A stretch of DNA of 64,000 bases from Iris pallida (GCA_029216955.1 JANAVB010010791.1:3401690-3465689); one strand, 5' to 3'. Shown: positions 19,626 through 31,393, counted from the first letter of the stretch. Translations and numbers: made by a program. The notes: generated from the letters alone by a model not told the origin.

Positions 19626-20088
19626 TGTGGGGTGCTCAACCCAAAAGATCTGGTCCTGGTGGAGACCTATTGATATTTTCCATGAAATTCAAGTGCAGAT
19701 GATAACTGAGAAGAAGTTAAGGAAGAATTCAGAGAGAAATTGGGGAAAGAACAGATCTATATTGATAATTTAGAAAAGAATTAAACAGAGTAGTGCAAGA
19801 GAAAGAAAGACTATAGAGAAATCATTACAACCTGCATTCTCTCATTCCCTTTGCTTACTTATAGCTGTATACACCATTCTTGAGCCTCAATCCATTTGAT
19901 CTGGTAACAGAATTGTCATGAATCTGCCACGTCAGGTGCTAAGTAGGCCACGAACGGTCGAGGTGGTGACGTGGCTAACGATAGCCCCTCTGCAGGTAAT
20001 TACTGTAATACCCCTGCTATTATCCTCTGATACTGAGGCAGCTCTGATACTTTATGCCTCCTACTGAGCTTACTTAAGGAATGTAACA
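19626..20088 (-). repeat. 463-bp LTR of a minus-strand retroelement
   Basis: On the minus strand it begins TGTTACATTCC (at 20088) and ends GAGCACCCCACA (at 19626), with TG..CA ends, next to a tRNA-Met primer site. The gag fragment at 18097-18324 lies downstream in the same orientation. The other LTR is absent, because the element is truncated at 18005. Confidence 0.75.
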
Positions 20089-20147
20089 CTCACCCAAACC
20101 AAAGAAGCAATAGTCCTTTACAAAAACTAATTTCTCAAGGGCTTGGA

Positions 20148-23100
20148 TGTAAAAGCCCCAAATTCAAATCTTACTAATCGATTTCTTAGAGAATTCGATC
20201 AACTCAATTCAGGATATCTTTCGCATCTCTGTGAGAGATCAAGAAGGATCAAACCCATCTGATTTAAAATCAGATTCTTATTATCAACTCCACATGAACT
20301 CTATATATATGCAAGGGAAGAGCTAGCCGGCCTTTTCCATCTACAAACCCTAGAAGGATCGGCTACAACCTTCTGTGCGGAGTCTTCATCAAGGAACACC
20401 CTTCAGGAACAACTGAGGTTAGTATTGATTCTATAATTTTATTTTCATCATTCATTGAACTAGAGAACACCATACATTCGACGTAATGACCAAGATGACT
20501 AGGATGGTAGTTGTGGTTGTTCACAGAGGATAAAGAAGGACCAAACGCCTAAACTGAAATTGTTAGAAATTTTATTGTTGCCAAGTATCTAGTGGTGCCT
20601 ATAGAGGAGAGGGAATTCGAGTGTTATGATAGCTGTGCGGACACGAACCCCCAGGGAGGTCTAAACCCAAGTGCAGAGGTGAGATGCTCATACAACAATA
20701 CGTGTATCCGAGTATAACCATGTACCAGTTACTAGAGTCAGTTGTTCAGATGATCGTAGTAGTATCGGAGATAGGTCGGGACAGGGAATCGAGTATCAAA
20801 GTCTTGTAATGGGGATTAGATGTAAGATGTTTTCAATTGAGATGTAACCTTTGTGTCAATCTAATTAGGTATCGATGATACCATAACTATAGGAATATCT
20901 GAGTATAGATGAAAGAGTTGTAACATACTATTGTTGGATATAGGCAGTAGCACCTGGAGGGTTTAATTTATCATATAGGAGTCGAACCAATGACTAATAT
21001 GTATAGCAGTAGTAGATAATCTGGTATTACAGTAAGAAGCATCAGGAATGTCAAAGTTCTCTGCAGCAGGACACCATGCCCTGTCTAACCCCAACTACGA
21101 ACAGATATTTGAACAGTAGGATATGGCATCCTATACAAATAACTAATTAGGAAGTGTGGGTTATGTCAGTCCTTGATTAATAAGTGAGGTATCAGAACAT
21201 AGGCATATGAAGAGGCTGTCCTGATGTCAGTCACCCATGGCAGTAGGAAATCGGGTTGATTTGTAATAATTTACCTTGCCTTTGGTCGCACTTTGTACTA
21301 GCCTACTTGTACCAGTTGGCACTTGTTTTAGAGTTCATCTTGTATTAGCTTACCTTGTATCAATTACACCCGCACTAGGCTGCCTGGTATATCAAGTTGT
21401 ATACTTAGTATCAAATGATACTTGGTACCATACCTGACCCTTTGTATCAGGATTGTGTACTGGGTATCGGATTCGACTGTAGATACCCGATTGAATACCT
21501 GATGTAGGTTTGGACACTTTGTATCAGACCATACCCTTATAACAGTTACATCAATGTGCAACAGATACCTTGCCTAGGACCAATATAGAAAAGTACCAAA
21601 TCCTCATAGGTTGGTAACCTTCACTGGGTAACTATGGGGCTGTATATGAAGACTGAGAATAGCAGTAGAAGGAAACACCACTATTTGGGGTTTAGGATAC
21701 AGAGTGGTGGGAAGGTCAGGTACCCTAAAGATACTATTAGCTTAAGTGTATTGTGCCTATATGGAGGAAAAGACTCCTACTTGTGTGTCAGGAGTAGAAT
21801 GAGAGTAGGAAGTAGCAGTTGGAGGAAATCAAAGGGTAGAAATTGTAACAGTCATTGAACACCCTAACTCGTGTCGCATAACCCTGTACATGGATGCTAA
21901 CAGGAGAATAGAGTGTCATACATAGGAATTATTCCCATATGCTCACTTGGTGAGCATGCCCATAGGATCATGAAGGTTGTACTGTACACAGAAATATGAG
22001 TTGTGCAGAGAGTGTATTGATAGGATTAGGGATTGTTCCCATATGGCCACTAACATGTTGCACTAAGTCAAGCCTTAGGGTGTCTATTGATGGACTGAAT
22101 ACAAAGGGAATAAGAATTGGGTGTAGGTCAGTGGTGGACAAAACTATACTCCATCCTACCATGCACAGATAGTAAGATAGAGTTGCAGCAGTAACCAACT
22201 ATTGTAAGAAATAAAGGACAACAACTACCTAAATAGAGTGCTAGCTACATGGTATGAGGGAAAAAGTTGAGTAATAGCTAGGTGAGTTGAGAGCGAGGGT
22301 CAGTTGTAAAGAGTTAGTCCAACTCTTGTGGGAAGTATAAGGTGTCTAAAGGTAAAAGAATGATACTGGCAGCTCAAATATAGAGAAGCAACAGCAGTGG
22401 TAGAGTTAAAAGTTAGAGTATCAATTGATATTGATAAAAGGTGCCAATCAGTACAATATATATAGGGTACATGTATAGGCTTGTAAGGGAAGTGTATCCA
22501 GGATATAAGGACCAACTCAGGATGGGTTAAAAACAAGCACCAAACAATAATAATGATAGCTATAGGCAACCTCACCCAAATAAGGTATAGAGGTCACCAT
22601 GTTAGAAACCTAATAGATAGTTAGATAAGGGTGATATTGATTTATTATTTTTAGTCTATTGACACTGTAATTCATTAAATAGGTTACTTGGGCCCCGATT
22701 CGGACTCTGACCCATGTCAGCAGCTCAAGACACCGACGAGTACATTTGTTGTTTGTTTTCGATATTGTTAATTACTATAGTTCATTGTTAGCTGTTTAAT
22801 ATTTGATTCTCGACACGCTTGTCACACGGATTCCATATCATGTATTTCTTCATATTTTGCCATGCTTCTTACCTGTCATGTCGGGAAGGGAAAGTACCAA
22901 GTAGATGTGTGATCTGATCGTAGACCTTGTTATTTTATTACAAGTAGACCTCGAAGACAGTATTTATTTTCATGCAAGTAGACCTCGTAGACTTTGTTTA
23001 TTTTATTGCAAGTAGACATTGTTTATTTTTATGCAAGTAGACCTCGCAGACCTTGTTTATTTTATTGTAATGTAGACCTCGTAGACCGTGCAGTATAGTA

Positions 23101-23326
23101 CCCCAGACTGATCACACATCGAAAGGAGTACTTCAACACGCTTAGATAGCTATGTTCCTCATTCCACCCTTTATAGGTTCCATATATTTTCTTGTCTCTA
23201 GTTCATTATATTACCATGTTATAGTAGATTTTGACTTCATGTATTTTATGGCTAGCCTTTGTTTTATAGTCGTTATCATATATTGGAACTGCACCCAATG
23301 AATTATACTTGTTCCATCCTGACAGG
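20148..23326 (+). repeat. Left part of an LTR-like block split by the Tat element
   Basis: Starts TGTAAAAGCCCCAAATTC, the form of a Gypsy LTR start, followed by a TATA stretch CTCTATATATATGC near 20297. The rest is non-coding. Short ORFs in it show no conservation cues. A tandem stretch with GTAGACCTCGTAGACC units lies at 22919-23087. The block stops at the Tat 5' LTR, and its probable continuation is 52906-53334, which ends GGGTCGTGACA. Left boundary and continuity are inference. Confidence 0.45.
22919..23087 (+). repeat. Tandem repeat of a CAAGTAGACCTCGTAGACC...TTTATTTT unit
   Basis: About five imperfect copies, 25-41 bp apart (AGTAGACC near 22943, 22977, 23011, 23036 and 23072), separated by TTGTTTATTTTATTG. 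They lie within the LTR-like block upstream of the Tat insertion. Confidence 0.8.
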
Positions 23327-23667
23327 TATAGAAGCATGGAAAAGGACAAGAAAAGTCCATTCGGCTCCAAACAGAAGGAGCCTTATGCGGCTCAGGAACC
23401 CTTCAGAACTTTATGCGGCTCGGAACTCCCCAACAGTTCCATGCGGCTCAGGCAAAGACACATGGCCATACGCTGTCCGCTTCTATAGCTGGCCATAAAG
23501 CAGTCTCCCAATTAATTTTTCTGATGATAGCTCTGACACAATGAATGACAGCTCTGACGCAATGAATGACAGCTCTGCCATAAAGCTGAAATAATGATGG
23601 CGTGCCCCTTGGGAAAAGAATAAAATCTTCTATAACTGACAGGATCCGTCAAGTCCCAAGCACCTCT

Positions 23668-23946
23668 ATGCGGCTGCATCCTTCATGCGGCTGTCCTCTT
23701 CGTGCGGCTGCATCCTTCATGCATCTGTCCTCTTTATGCGGCCGCATCCTTCATGCGGCTGTCCTCTTCATGCGGCTGCATCCTTCATGCGGATGTCCTC
23801 TTCATGCGGCTGCCCTCATCATGCGGCTGCCTACTTCATGCAGCTGCCACGCTGCTATCTTTTTCATGCGGCTGTCGCCTTCATGCGACCGCGGCTGTCT
23901 CCTTCATGCGGCTGCTACCCTCATGCGGCTGCTACCTTCATGCGGT
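23668..23946 (+). repeat. 17-bp tandem array, ATGCGGCTG units, in the Tat 5' LTR
   Basis: About 16 units of ATGCGGCTGCATCCTTC or ATGCGGCTGTCCTCTTC, in strict 17-bp register at first (23668, 23685, 23702, ...), later with small indels. Because 17 is not a multiple of 3, the array reads open in all three plus frames with the same MRLHPSCGCPL-like peptide. None of these is a real gene. Confidence 0.92.
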
Positions 23947-24360
23947 TAGGATCGTAGGGGCCACATGTATGCGGTTCACTTAGAAACTACAGTCATGCGG
24001 CTCTGTCAGTACATTCTACTTAAGACAGTTGAGACACGTGGCGGTCCTCGCAACAGCTGAGACACATGGCATTCTTATCTCTCTCGGAATTATGGCTGCT
24101 AGCAAATCATAACAAACTCAGATTTGTTACAATCATCATAATTATTCTAAATCAAATCAGATCAGACAAATTGAACACGTGGCAGGAGATCCGAGCCTAT
24201 CAAAATTTATGGCAATCAACATTAATTGTCCATAAGATTTAGTGCAATCCACATTAATTGCCCAGATGTATTGCAATCAAAATTAATGGTCCAGATGATT
24301 GGCCGCCGACTTTTTAAGGAGGGAATCATTGCAAACCCTAATGATCACACCCCCACCTCC

Positions 24361-24369
24361 ATAAATAGC
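24361..24369 (+). promoter_or_regulatory. TATA box of the Tat 5' LTR
   Basis: ATAAATAGC after a CACCTCC stretch. The 3' LTR has TATAAATAG at the same place (~52500). Confidence 0.6.
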
Positions 24370-24749
24370 AAGGTGCCATTCCCTTGCAAAGTACCTGGAG
24401 AGACCTGAAGACCTGGAGAGACCTAAAGAATCGGGAGAGACTTGAAGACCTGGAGAATCCCCCCGGCTGGATACACAGAGAGACAAAGGCACGTACAGAA
24501 GAGTCTCCCCACACATTCCGAGAGCATTTCTTTATCAGAGCCAAGGCTACGTCCGATCGTCCAAGGAGTAAGGCAGAGCTGCCATCGCTTTCTCGAGCCT
24601 CTACCGTCACCCCCGGAATCAAAAATAAACAATCGTACTTAGATTGCTGTACCTAGGCTTTCGTACCTAGGCTTTCTTTGTACGAACGAGTTTGTATTGT
24701 GAGTCTAAGTTCAGTCCTCCTATATAATTATTCTGTACTTTTACAATCA

Positions 24750-25685
24750 ATGGCAAACACGATGGCGACTCTGCTGGGGACAAACTTCTCCACGGCTAAG
24801 GAGTTGGTGACGCAATCGGATGCAGCCAAACTTGGCTCCGCTCAACAAATACTGGTCACCCGGTTTGATCAGCAGGCGTTTGAAGAAATGCTCTCCGACG
24901 GGAGCGCTGGCCCGGTCCAGCGACGAGCCCGTACGAAGAAGGCCCGCAGGGAGTGGAGGCCCAAATCATTCGCTCCTCCCCAAGTTCTCGAGGGAGTACT
25001 CTCTGTTGCACAAGATGGCGAAAAAGACCCTCTTGCGGCTCCACTTCAGACCATAGAGGACTCTGCTATCCCCAAGTCCGGCAGAAGAAAACAATATAAT
25101 GCTGGACTTGCAGGGGCAAAGAGGAACTCCATACGATCTGAGCCGCATAAAGACGCCAGCCGCATGAAAAAGGCTCATGCGACCATAACTGCCAACCGCA
25201 TGGAGAAAACTCATGCGGCCACAAAAGTCAGCCGCATGCAGAAAGCCCATGCGGCCAGAACAACCAGCCGCATGCAGGCAGCCTGCACGGCCATGACTTC
25301 CAGCCGCATCCCGGAGGTTCATGCGGCCACCACTTCTAGCCGCATACAGAAAGCTCATGCGGCCACAAAGGATAGCCGCATGCAGACAGCTTGCACGGCC
25401 ACTAATCTCAGCCGTATACCGTCTGCCCCATGCGACTCGTGGTCAGTCTTCGATCGCCTCTCATGCGGTCCGGACTCCCAGTGCGCCCAAGAATATGTGC
25501 CAAACTCTCTACGGTACCATTTGGACTCTTCCTACTATGCACCCTCGGGTGCTAGTGTGAAGAAGTCTAGGACAGTGCGAGCTCGACGAGCTCAGTCAGC
25601 TGTCCCAACCTCTGACCATCCGAGCGCTCCGCTTACTGTTATGCGGGCCTCCGATGGAAAGTCGTACCGAACCACTCGAGTCTAG
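24750..25685 (+). CDS. Tat ORF1, upstream of gag, with 12-aa repeats (312 aa from ATG 24750)
   Basis: An open frame from ATG 24750, in the last 10 bp of the LTR, through the primer site to TAG 25683. Ogre-like elements carry an ORF of unknown function upstream of gag, and this occupies that position. The N-terminal third is basic (RRRARTKKARREW). Residues ~137-225 consist of eight 12-residue repeats of the type SRMQKAHAATTT. The C-terminus is Ser/Arg-rich. The next in-frame Met is near residue 46, so a start beyond the primer site is possible. No known domain is recognised. Confidence 0.6.
   Translation: MANTMATLLGTNFSTAKELVTQSDAAKLGSAQQILVTRFDQQAFEEMLSDGSAGPVQRRARTKKARREWRPKSFAPPQVLEGVLSVAQDGEKDPLAAPLQTIEDSAIPKSGRRKQYNAGLAGAKRNSIRSEPHKDASRMKKAHATITANRMEKTHAATKVSRMQKAHAARTTSRMQAACTAMTSSRIPEVHAATTSSRIQKAHAATKDSRMQTACTATNLSRIPSAPCDSWSVFDRLSCGPDSQCAQEYVPNSLRYHLDSSYYAPSGASVKKSRTVRARRAQSAVPTSDHPSAPLTVMRASDGKSYRTTRV
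24763..24780 (+). other. Primer-binding site of the Tat element
   Basis: TGGCGACTCTGCTGGGGA starts 3 nt after the LTR end. It begins TGG as required for pairing with a tRNA CCA end, and sequences of this form are common primer sites in Tat-type elements. I think the partner is a tRNA-Arg but cannot verify it. Confidence 0.75.
25160..25447 (+). repeat. 36-bp coding tandem repeat in Tat ORF1
   Basis: Eight units with CCGCAT(A/G) or CCGTAT starting at 25160/61, 25196, 25232, 25268, 25304, 25340, 25376 and 25412, an exact 36-bp period. Most units contain CCGCATG and, about 18 bp later, its inverted partner CATGCGGCC. The motif is the same ATGCGGC word arrayed in the LTR. Confidence 0.92.
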
Positions 25686-26237
25686 CCCCCGGCGGTAAAC
25701 GGACAGAGTGGTTCCCAATAGTCTTCCAACAAACAGGGAGCAAACATGGTGCCAATACACTCGGATGCTCGGGTTTCCCAGGTTGCTCGAGATGCACCTG
25801 ACTTGCGTGACGTAATCTGTCACAAGCGCAAAGAAAGAAAAGAAGCCTCGGTGTGCAGAGAGTCCTTTCCTGGACATCAATGCAGTTAAGTCATTGTCAA
25901 CTGCTGCTGCAGAAAGGCAACCACACAAGAGGAGCGGCAATCCGTCTTCCAACGACTGCAACACCTAGGCTCAGGAGACGAGGCACTTCTCGTCGCCTCC
26001 TACAATTCTGCTCAGAGGATCCCTGGTAGCGGGAGAGGAAAGAAAACAAACGTCTCCAGCCCTAAAATCTCAACCAAGAAACTCTTCTCTAAGCGGTTGT
26101 CCACGACTGCCACAGGAGGAGTTTTCCAAGTTACTTGCTAAAAGACAAAATCTACCGCGCTTAGAGAATCGTCGTCCACATCTCTGGAAGGCATTGGAGC
26201 TGGGGGTAGCACTCCTCCAAACATCCGCGACAACCCA

Positions 26238-28009
26238 GTGTTCCAAAAAGATAATCTAAGGAAAACGGTTTCTCCAACAGACGCAACAGATCCCGATGTC
26301 CCCGAGGACGTCCGCGACTTACAAGACGAGACAAGCTCTGAAGCTGGGGGTACCACTCCTTCTGAGCCCGAACAAGAGGAGAACATTCCCACATACCCTG
26401 ACGACTTCTCTGTACAAGGGTATGACTCGGAGGGCGCATCCTCCACCGTCCCTTCCATCTCTCCTTATATGAGGACGGTATTCATGACAGACAGTAACCA
26501 AGATGGTTTCAGTGATCGCCAACGTATCGACACTTTGGAGGCCATACTACACGCCTTGGTCCAGTCTGTGGATGAGATCAAAGTGGCCCTTCCAACTCTG
26601 TAAGGGAGGACGCCTAGCCAAACAAGCTTGGGTCCTGCGGTCAATACGGAGTCAAGCTCTGCTGCACCAAACCCGGGCAACAATCTCCTGACAACATCGG
26701 CTCCCACTGCTGCAGACGAGGCCAGGAAGGCAAGAAGAGAGGTCCAGGAGCTTCGGGCCATGTTCCACGCCCGAGAAAACTGCCAAGACCTCAGGATAAG
26801 ACAATCGTATCCTATTGCATAGAGAGATGTGCCCTTCCCACCAAGATAAAAACTATTCAACATCAATCCGTATGATGGAAAAACATCTGCAAGCAGGTAC
26901 ATCACCTACTTTGAAGTCACAACCAACCATCTGCCTCATGACGATGCCATTCTCACACGGCTATTCATTAAAGCGTTGGAAGGGGTCGCTTTTGACTGGT
27001 ACCGCAACTTGTCGGACAACTGCATCCATTCCTTTGCCGACTTCAAGCGTATGTTCCTGGAGAGGTTCTACGAAGTAGGACAGGACGTGACAATGTCCAC
27101 CCTCATGGACGTTGTCCAGGAAGAAAAGGAGTTGACAAGGAACTATATCGAACGGTTTCGTCAAACCGCGATGAAGTTGCCTTCCGGTAACCCCGATTTC
27201 TTCTTGATTGAAATTTGCCAAAAGAGACTGCTATCCATAATCAGCCTCTGGATGGGCAAAAGTCAGTTTAAGGATTGGAAGACTTTCATTATCAGCGCCA
27301 CTAGTGCAGAAGACAAATTGAAAAAAGCTCGCCAACTGGGATTGCACGTCTCAGAAGGAGAAGATAAGGGCAAACGCCCTAACACCAACATCAACAATGG
27401 TGTAACCCCTCCAACAATCGAGATAACAAGGGAAAACAGACTATGGTGGCCGACACGGCTCCGAAGCCTGAACCAAAGCCGGCAGAGAAGTAGTGGCCTC
27501 AGATGACCTATTCCTTCGAAGACAGTCATGTTATGCCCATCTTGTACATGCTCATACAAGGAGGTCGAATCCAGCTCCCTCCTCCAAGACGTGAACCTCG
27601 TCCTGCCGAGATGGAAGGCCCCAAGTACTGCCACTACCATCGCTATGTCCATCATGCTACACAAGACTGCTACCAACTGAAGCGATACATCCAACATCTC
27701 ATCGATTCTAAGGCCTTGGCCATTGATTTCGAAAAGGTAACCGTAGCAGCCAACATGGTGTCAGTACAATTTGGTAACTTTTCTCTGACAAAGACTCAAG
27801 ATGGAGTAGTGTCCGTCCCCAGGGGAAGAATGAAAGTTGTAAACCTTCCACCTCCCCGAGACCAGGCTGCTGGTCTAATGCCCCTTACCACATCACGAGG
27901 GAAGGTCATGTGGGTCCACCCGGACCTGGTACCGGAAGTAACTCAGTCCGCACCACCCGTCTCCAATAAGAAGAAGAGTGGGAAAGTCAAATCATGCCGC
28001 ACGATCTAA
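26238..28009 (+). pseudogene. Tat gag, broken by stops and frame changes
   Basis: An acidic N-terminal piece lies at 26238-26603 (121 aa). Capsid homology continues from about 26830 in mixed frames; 26976-27506 reads EGVAFDWYRNLSDN, FADFKRMFLERFY, KELTRNYIERFRQTAMKL, the Retrotrans_gag pattern. The frame 27503-28009 carries EGPKYCHYHRYVHHATQDCYQLKRYI, a C..H...H....C knuckle variant seen in Tat-clade gag proteins. At least three frames are needed to cover the gene, so this copy cannot make full-length Gag. Region 25686-26237 has no usable frame. Confidence 0.8.
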
Positions 28010-28236
28010 ACAGAAGTCGAAGAAGCTATTGCTGTTACCCGATCTGGCGCACAAACCCAACCTCTACCGGGTAACTCGGCTGAAGATCATCAGCCGACAG
28101 CTGCTGATGCCCCAGGACCTTCTCAGCCTTCGACGACCGACAAGCCTAGGCCGAAGGAGACTCATTTTGACAAGCCGCTCCGAGATGAGGTGCTCAGGGG
28201 CTGGAGAGGCCTTACAACTTTGACATTCTGGCACAA

Positions 28237-28938
28237 TTGGCCAACACACCAGCCAAATTATCACTATACGAGCTCCTGAGACTCTCCAAAGACGTTCGTG
28301 TCGCATTGAGCGTGGCACTCCAGAATGCCGACACATATCTGGCTCAGTCCAATCTCACTGGGAAGAACTCGCCTGCAGATTTCCAGGACAGCGCTTACAC
28401 AGGTGCAATGCTCAACATCGTCTTCACTTCGCAGGATATGCTCATTAAAACCAACCTGCACGATCGTCCGTTGTATTATACTGGATACATCGGTGACGTA
28501 AAGATGGATCGGATGCACATTGATCCCGGTTCTTCCATAAGCATCATCACGAAGAGTCTGTTACACCATCTTCGCATCCCCATGCATCGCCTGACGCCGA
28601 CAAGCACCACCATCAGCGGTTTCAATTTGGGCAGGAGCTACCCGATCGGGAAGATTCGCTTGAAGTGCCAAATCGGCGATCTGCAGTCAGAAGTAACTTG
28701 TTATGTCATAGATGCGGACATTTTCTACAATATTCTCCTGGGGCGTCCTTGGATACATGATTACATGATCATGCCTTCCACGCTGCGCCAGTGCTTCAAG
28801 TATGTCGATAAGTACGGCTTCGTGAGAACAGAATTTGCCGACATCGATTCCTTCAAAGGGGTCGAGTCTTATTACTCGGACTCCTGCTTGTACGAGCAGT
28901 CGAAGAGACACCTTGTCGAAGAAGATATGCAAGCTTAA
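28237..28938 (+). CDS. Tat aspartic protease region (233 aa)
   Basis: Begins with a plant Tat-type linker (PAKLSLYELLRLSKDVRVALSVAL). The protease domain at ~residues 75-190 has MHIDPGSSISIITKSLL with D96-P97-G98, where D-S/T-G is usual, and a downstream YNILLGRPWIHDY block. The D and G are kept, so the site may still be an aspartic protease variant. The gene lies between gag and RT, as expected for gag-pro-pol, but stops at 28936-28938, about 970 bp before the RT frame. A frame change links it to the gag end near 28010-28236. Confidence 0.75.
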   Translation: MANTPAKLSLYELLRLSKDVRVALSVALQNADTYLAQSNLTGKNSPADFQDSAYTGAMLNIVFTSQDMLIKTNLHDRPLYYTGYIGDVKMDRMHIDPGSSISIITKSLLHHLRIPMHRLTPTSTTISGFNLGRSYPIGKIRLKCQIGDLQSEVTCYVIDADIFYNILLGRPWIHDYMIMPSTLRQCFKYVDKYGFVRTEFADIDSFKGVESYYSDSCLYEQSKRHLVEEDMQA

Positions 28939-29326
28939 ACTGAGACAGCAACGGGATCAGAAGAACCTCTGACGATCCACCTTCAAGCTCGCAAACCTGG
29001 CAAGACCGCACCCCTTACGGTCGCTCTGCGTAAGGATGCAATCAGTCTCTCGGCACAAGAGGGACAAATGATAATCTAACTGCCAAGGTCTGGCCAAGCG
29101 CCAAAATCCACAACGGAGCCACTGACAATCAGGCTGCCAAGAGCCGGCCAACCACAAACAGAGAAGCTCAAACCCTCTGACAAGCCAATAACGATACGTC
29201 TTTCCAAGATGAATCGTCATCCCAATACGAAGTTGGGGACTCCTAGCGAGCCAACAACTCCCCGCCTAGCATCAAGCGCCAAACAAGGAGTCGCTAGTTC
29301 GCCAACAACTCCACGTTCTACCCCTG
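28939..29326 (+). other. Degraded protease-RT spacer
   Basis: No long plus frame. Repeated AAGACCTGGCAAGAC/CGCCAAGA-like words and CTCGCAAACCTGGC- and CTGCCAAGAGCCGGCC-type segments suggest an imperfect ~60-bp repeat region. Probably a diverged linker. Confidence 0.4.
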
Positions 29327-29776
29327 ATGATTAAGCTGCCCAAGTTATCCTCTCAGTCTTCATTTATACAGGGGGTGGCCGAAGAAGAACCAGAATTGGC
29401 CAAGTATGTGGCTGCTCATACTGATGTTCCATCCGCAGATGATGTAATCCCACTAGAAAATATACCTTACTTCATCAATAAAGGGCTGTCTTTGAACTAC
29501 CTCGAGCTTGATAAGCTTTGTACAATGTATGTCGTGGAACACGGTATAGGCACCCACCTGCACACACAGGTGACAAATGTCTACACCGCAAACCAACTTA
29601 CTCTAGTGGAAGATGCTTACCGCATAGTCGAGGGAGGGGATCATCCAATCATCTTCGGTCGGAATAATGATCCACAACCTTTCAGCATAGAAGAAGTTGA
29701 TCTCGAATCCGACACCGCTGCCCCTTTATTTGTATATTTCCCGATCCAAGTACCTCATGCCAAAACAAGGGTATGA
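29327..29776 (+). pseudogene. Tat pol linker before RT (149 aa piece)
   Basis: Plus frame with EEEPELAKYVAAHTDVPSADD, SLNYLELDKLC and VEDAYRIVEGGDHPIIFGR. It lies in the linker between protease and RT, and ends before the RT frame at 29907. A frame change and a stop near 29830 separate it from RT. The family role is unclear. It is included because it is flanked by parts of the same polyprotein and shares their codon character. Confidence 0.55.
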
Positions 29777-29906
29777 TCTGGAAACTACACCAGGCTTGAA
29801 CTATGGTACTGGATGGCGGTTACCTTTATAATCGCCGGTCCCGGCTGGGAAACCACGAGATTACTACAACAAAATCAGATGTGGGCTAGGTTATGTTACA
29901 CCTGCA

Positions 29907-31393
29907 ATGACTTCTGAAAGCTCAGATGAGGAATGCGACTGGCATTCACACTCAACCGGATCACCAACTTCTGATTCAGACGTCAGCATTGGGGACATGC
30001 TCAGGCAAGTCTGGTCCGTCAATATGGCATTTGCTGACGCCAACGAAGAGGATGAAGGCATTCCGGAACTTCTTGAGTTAGAGCCGTGGGCACAACAACT
30101 AGATGCGCAATGGGAGAAGCAGTTCGAACAAAGGGAGCCTCCCACCGAAGATGAGGTTGTGCAAGTTGATCTCGGTAATGAGTCCTCTCCCAGGCCCATC
30201 TTCGTTAGCAAGAATCTGAAAAACGAAGAGCGAGAATCGCTACTGCAGCTCGTAAGAGAATACATCGACGTGTTCGCCTGGAGCTACGAAGATATGCCAG
30301 GACTGAACCCAGAGGTTGCACTTCACAAACTCAACATCCGTCCGGACGCAAAACCGGTCAAGCAACAGCAACGACGGTTCTGCCCCGACGTCATGAATGC
30401 CGTTGAAGCTGAGGTCAATAAACTGATAACCAGTAGTTTCATCCACGAGGAACAACATCCAGACTGGGTCGCCAACATAGTACCAGTCCTCAAAAAGAAT
30501 GGAAAGATTCGAATCTGCATCGACTTCCGGAACTTGAATGAGGCATGTCCTACGGATGAATTTCCCCTCCCTATCACTGACATCATGATTGACAACACCT
30601 GCGGCTTCGAGCGTATGTCATTCATGGATGGTTTCTCGGCGTACAACCAAATCAAGATGTTCCCTGATGACGAAAAGCATACATCATTCCGAAAACCAAT
30701 TGGCACATACTGCTACATAGTCATGCCCTTCGGTTTAAAGAATGCTGGCGCCACCTATCAAAGAGCTATGAGCGTCATTTTCAGAGACCACCTACGCAAG
30801 ACAGTAGAATGCTACGTCGACGACATCGCTGTCAAAAGCCGCTCTAAAGAAGATCATCTGCATGATCTGAGGACAGTGTTCGACCTGATGCGAGCGCACA
30901 ACTTGAAGATGAATCCCATAAAATCCTTCTTGGGCGTATCCGGCGAGAAGTTCTTGGGTTTCATCATTACTTTCCAGGGTATCCACATAGACCCTGAGAA
31001 GACGAAGGTAATCATGGAGATGGGTCCCCCAAGAAATCTTCGTAAACTCCGAAGCCTTCAAGGAAGGATGGCCTACATCAGGAGATTCATCTCTAACCTC
31101 TTCGGGCGATGTCAGCCATTCACCCAACTCATGAAGAAGGGCGTTTCATTCGTATGGGACGAAGAATGCCAGCGCGCCTTCGACAGCATCAAAGAATATC
31201 TGACGAACTCTCCAGTCCTGGTGGCTCCGGTTGCTAGAAAACCATTCCTGCTTTATGTGCGAGCTATGGAGCATTCTCTCGGTGCTCTACTAGCACAAAA
31301 CAATGATGCAGGCCATAAGCAAGCTATATATTACCTCAGCCGAATGATGATGGGGCTAGAGCTCCAATACACTGCTGTAAAAAAGGAGTGTCT
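29907..31393 (+). pseudogene. Tat reverse transcriptase and start of RNase H, cut by the LARD
   Basis: An open frame covering an acidic linker, then RT from about residue 95: WSYEDMPGLNPEVALHKL, a WVANIVPVLKKNGKIRICIDFRNLN block, catalytic D in FMDGFSAYNQI, MPFGLKNAGATYQRAM, and the active site YVDD at residues ~303-306. The RT connection (LRSLQGRMAYIRRFI) is followed by RNase H (LLYVRAMEHSLGALLAQ, with E where the first Asp is usual, then YLSRMMMGLELQYTAVKKE). At 31394 the gene is interrupted by the LARD. The RNase H resumes at 42929 as LALVFAIQKMRHYVTGQ. The remaining codons to 31433 belong to the insert. Confidence 0.92.
31389..31393. other. Target-site duplication of the LARD, left copy (TGTCT)
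   Basis: TGTCT at 31389-31393 is repeated exactly at 42924-42928, immediately outside the two LARD LTR ends. Joining the flanks at one copy gives an uninterrupted RNase H coding frame, which confirms the boundaries. Confidence 0.95.

Larger units (their letters stand above)
23327..24759 (+). repeat. 5' LTR of the Tat element (1433 bp)
   Basis: Aligns with 51502-52900 from TATAGAAGCAT (TGTAGAAGCAT in the 3' copy) to ATGGCAAACA. After ACA the copies diverge, which defines the end. It contains a 17-bp ATGCGGC array (23668-23946), CACGTGGC words, and a TATA box ATAAATAGC at 24361. By eye the copies differ by a few percent, clearly more than the Copia LTRs. Confidence 0.9.

Noticed and set aside
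19310..19702. 130-codon plus-strand ORF near the 463-bp LTR
   Set aside because: It spans the antisense primer site and LTR boundary of a minus-strand element and shows no domain.
23602..23983. Three overlapping plus-strand ORFs (MRLHPSCGCPL repeats)
   Set aside because: A 17-bp repeat reads open in all three frames with the same peptide. This is a repeat artefact, mirrored at 51777-52124.
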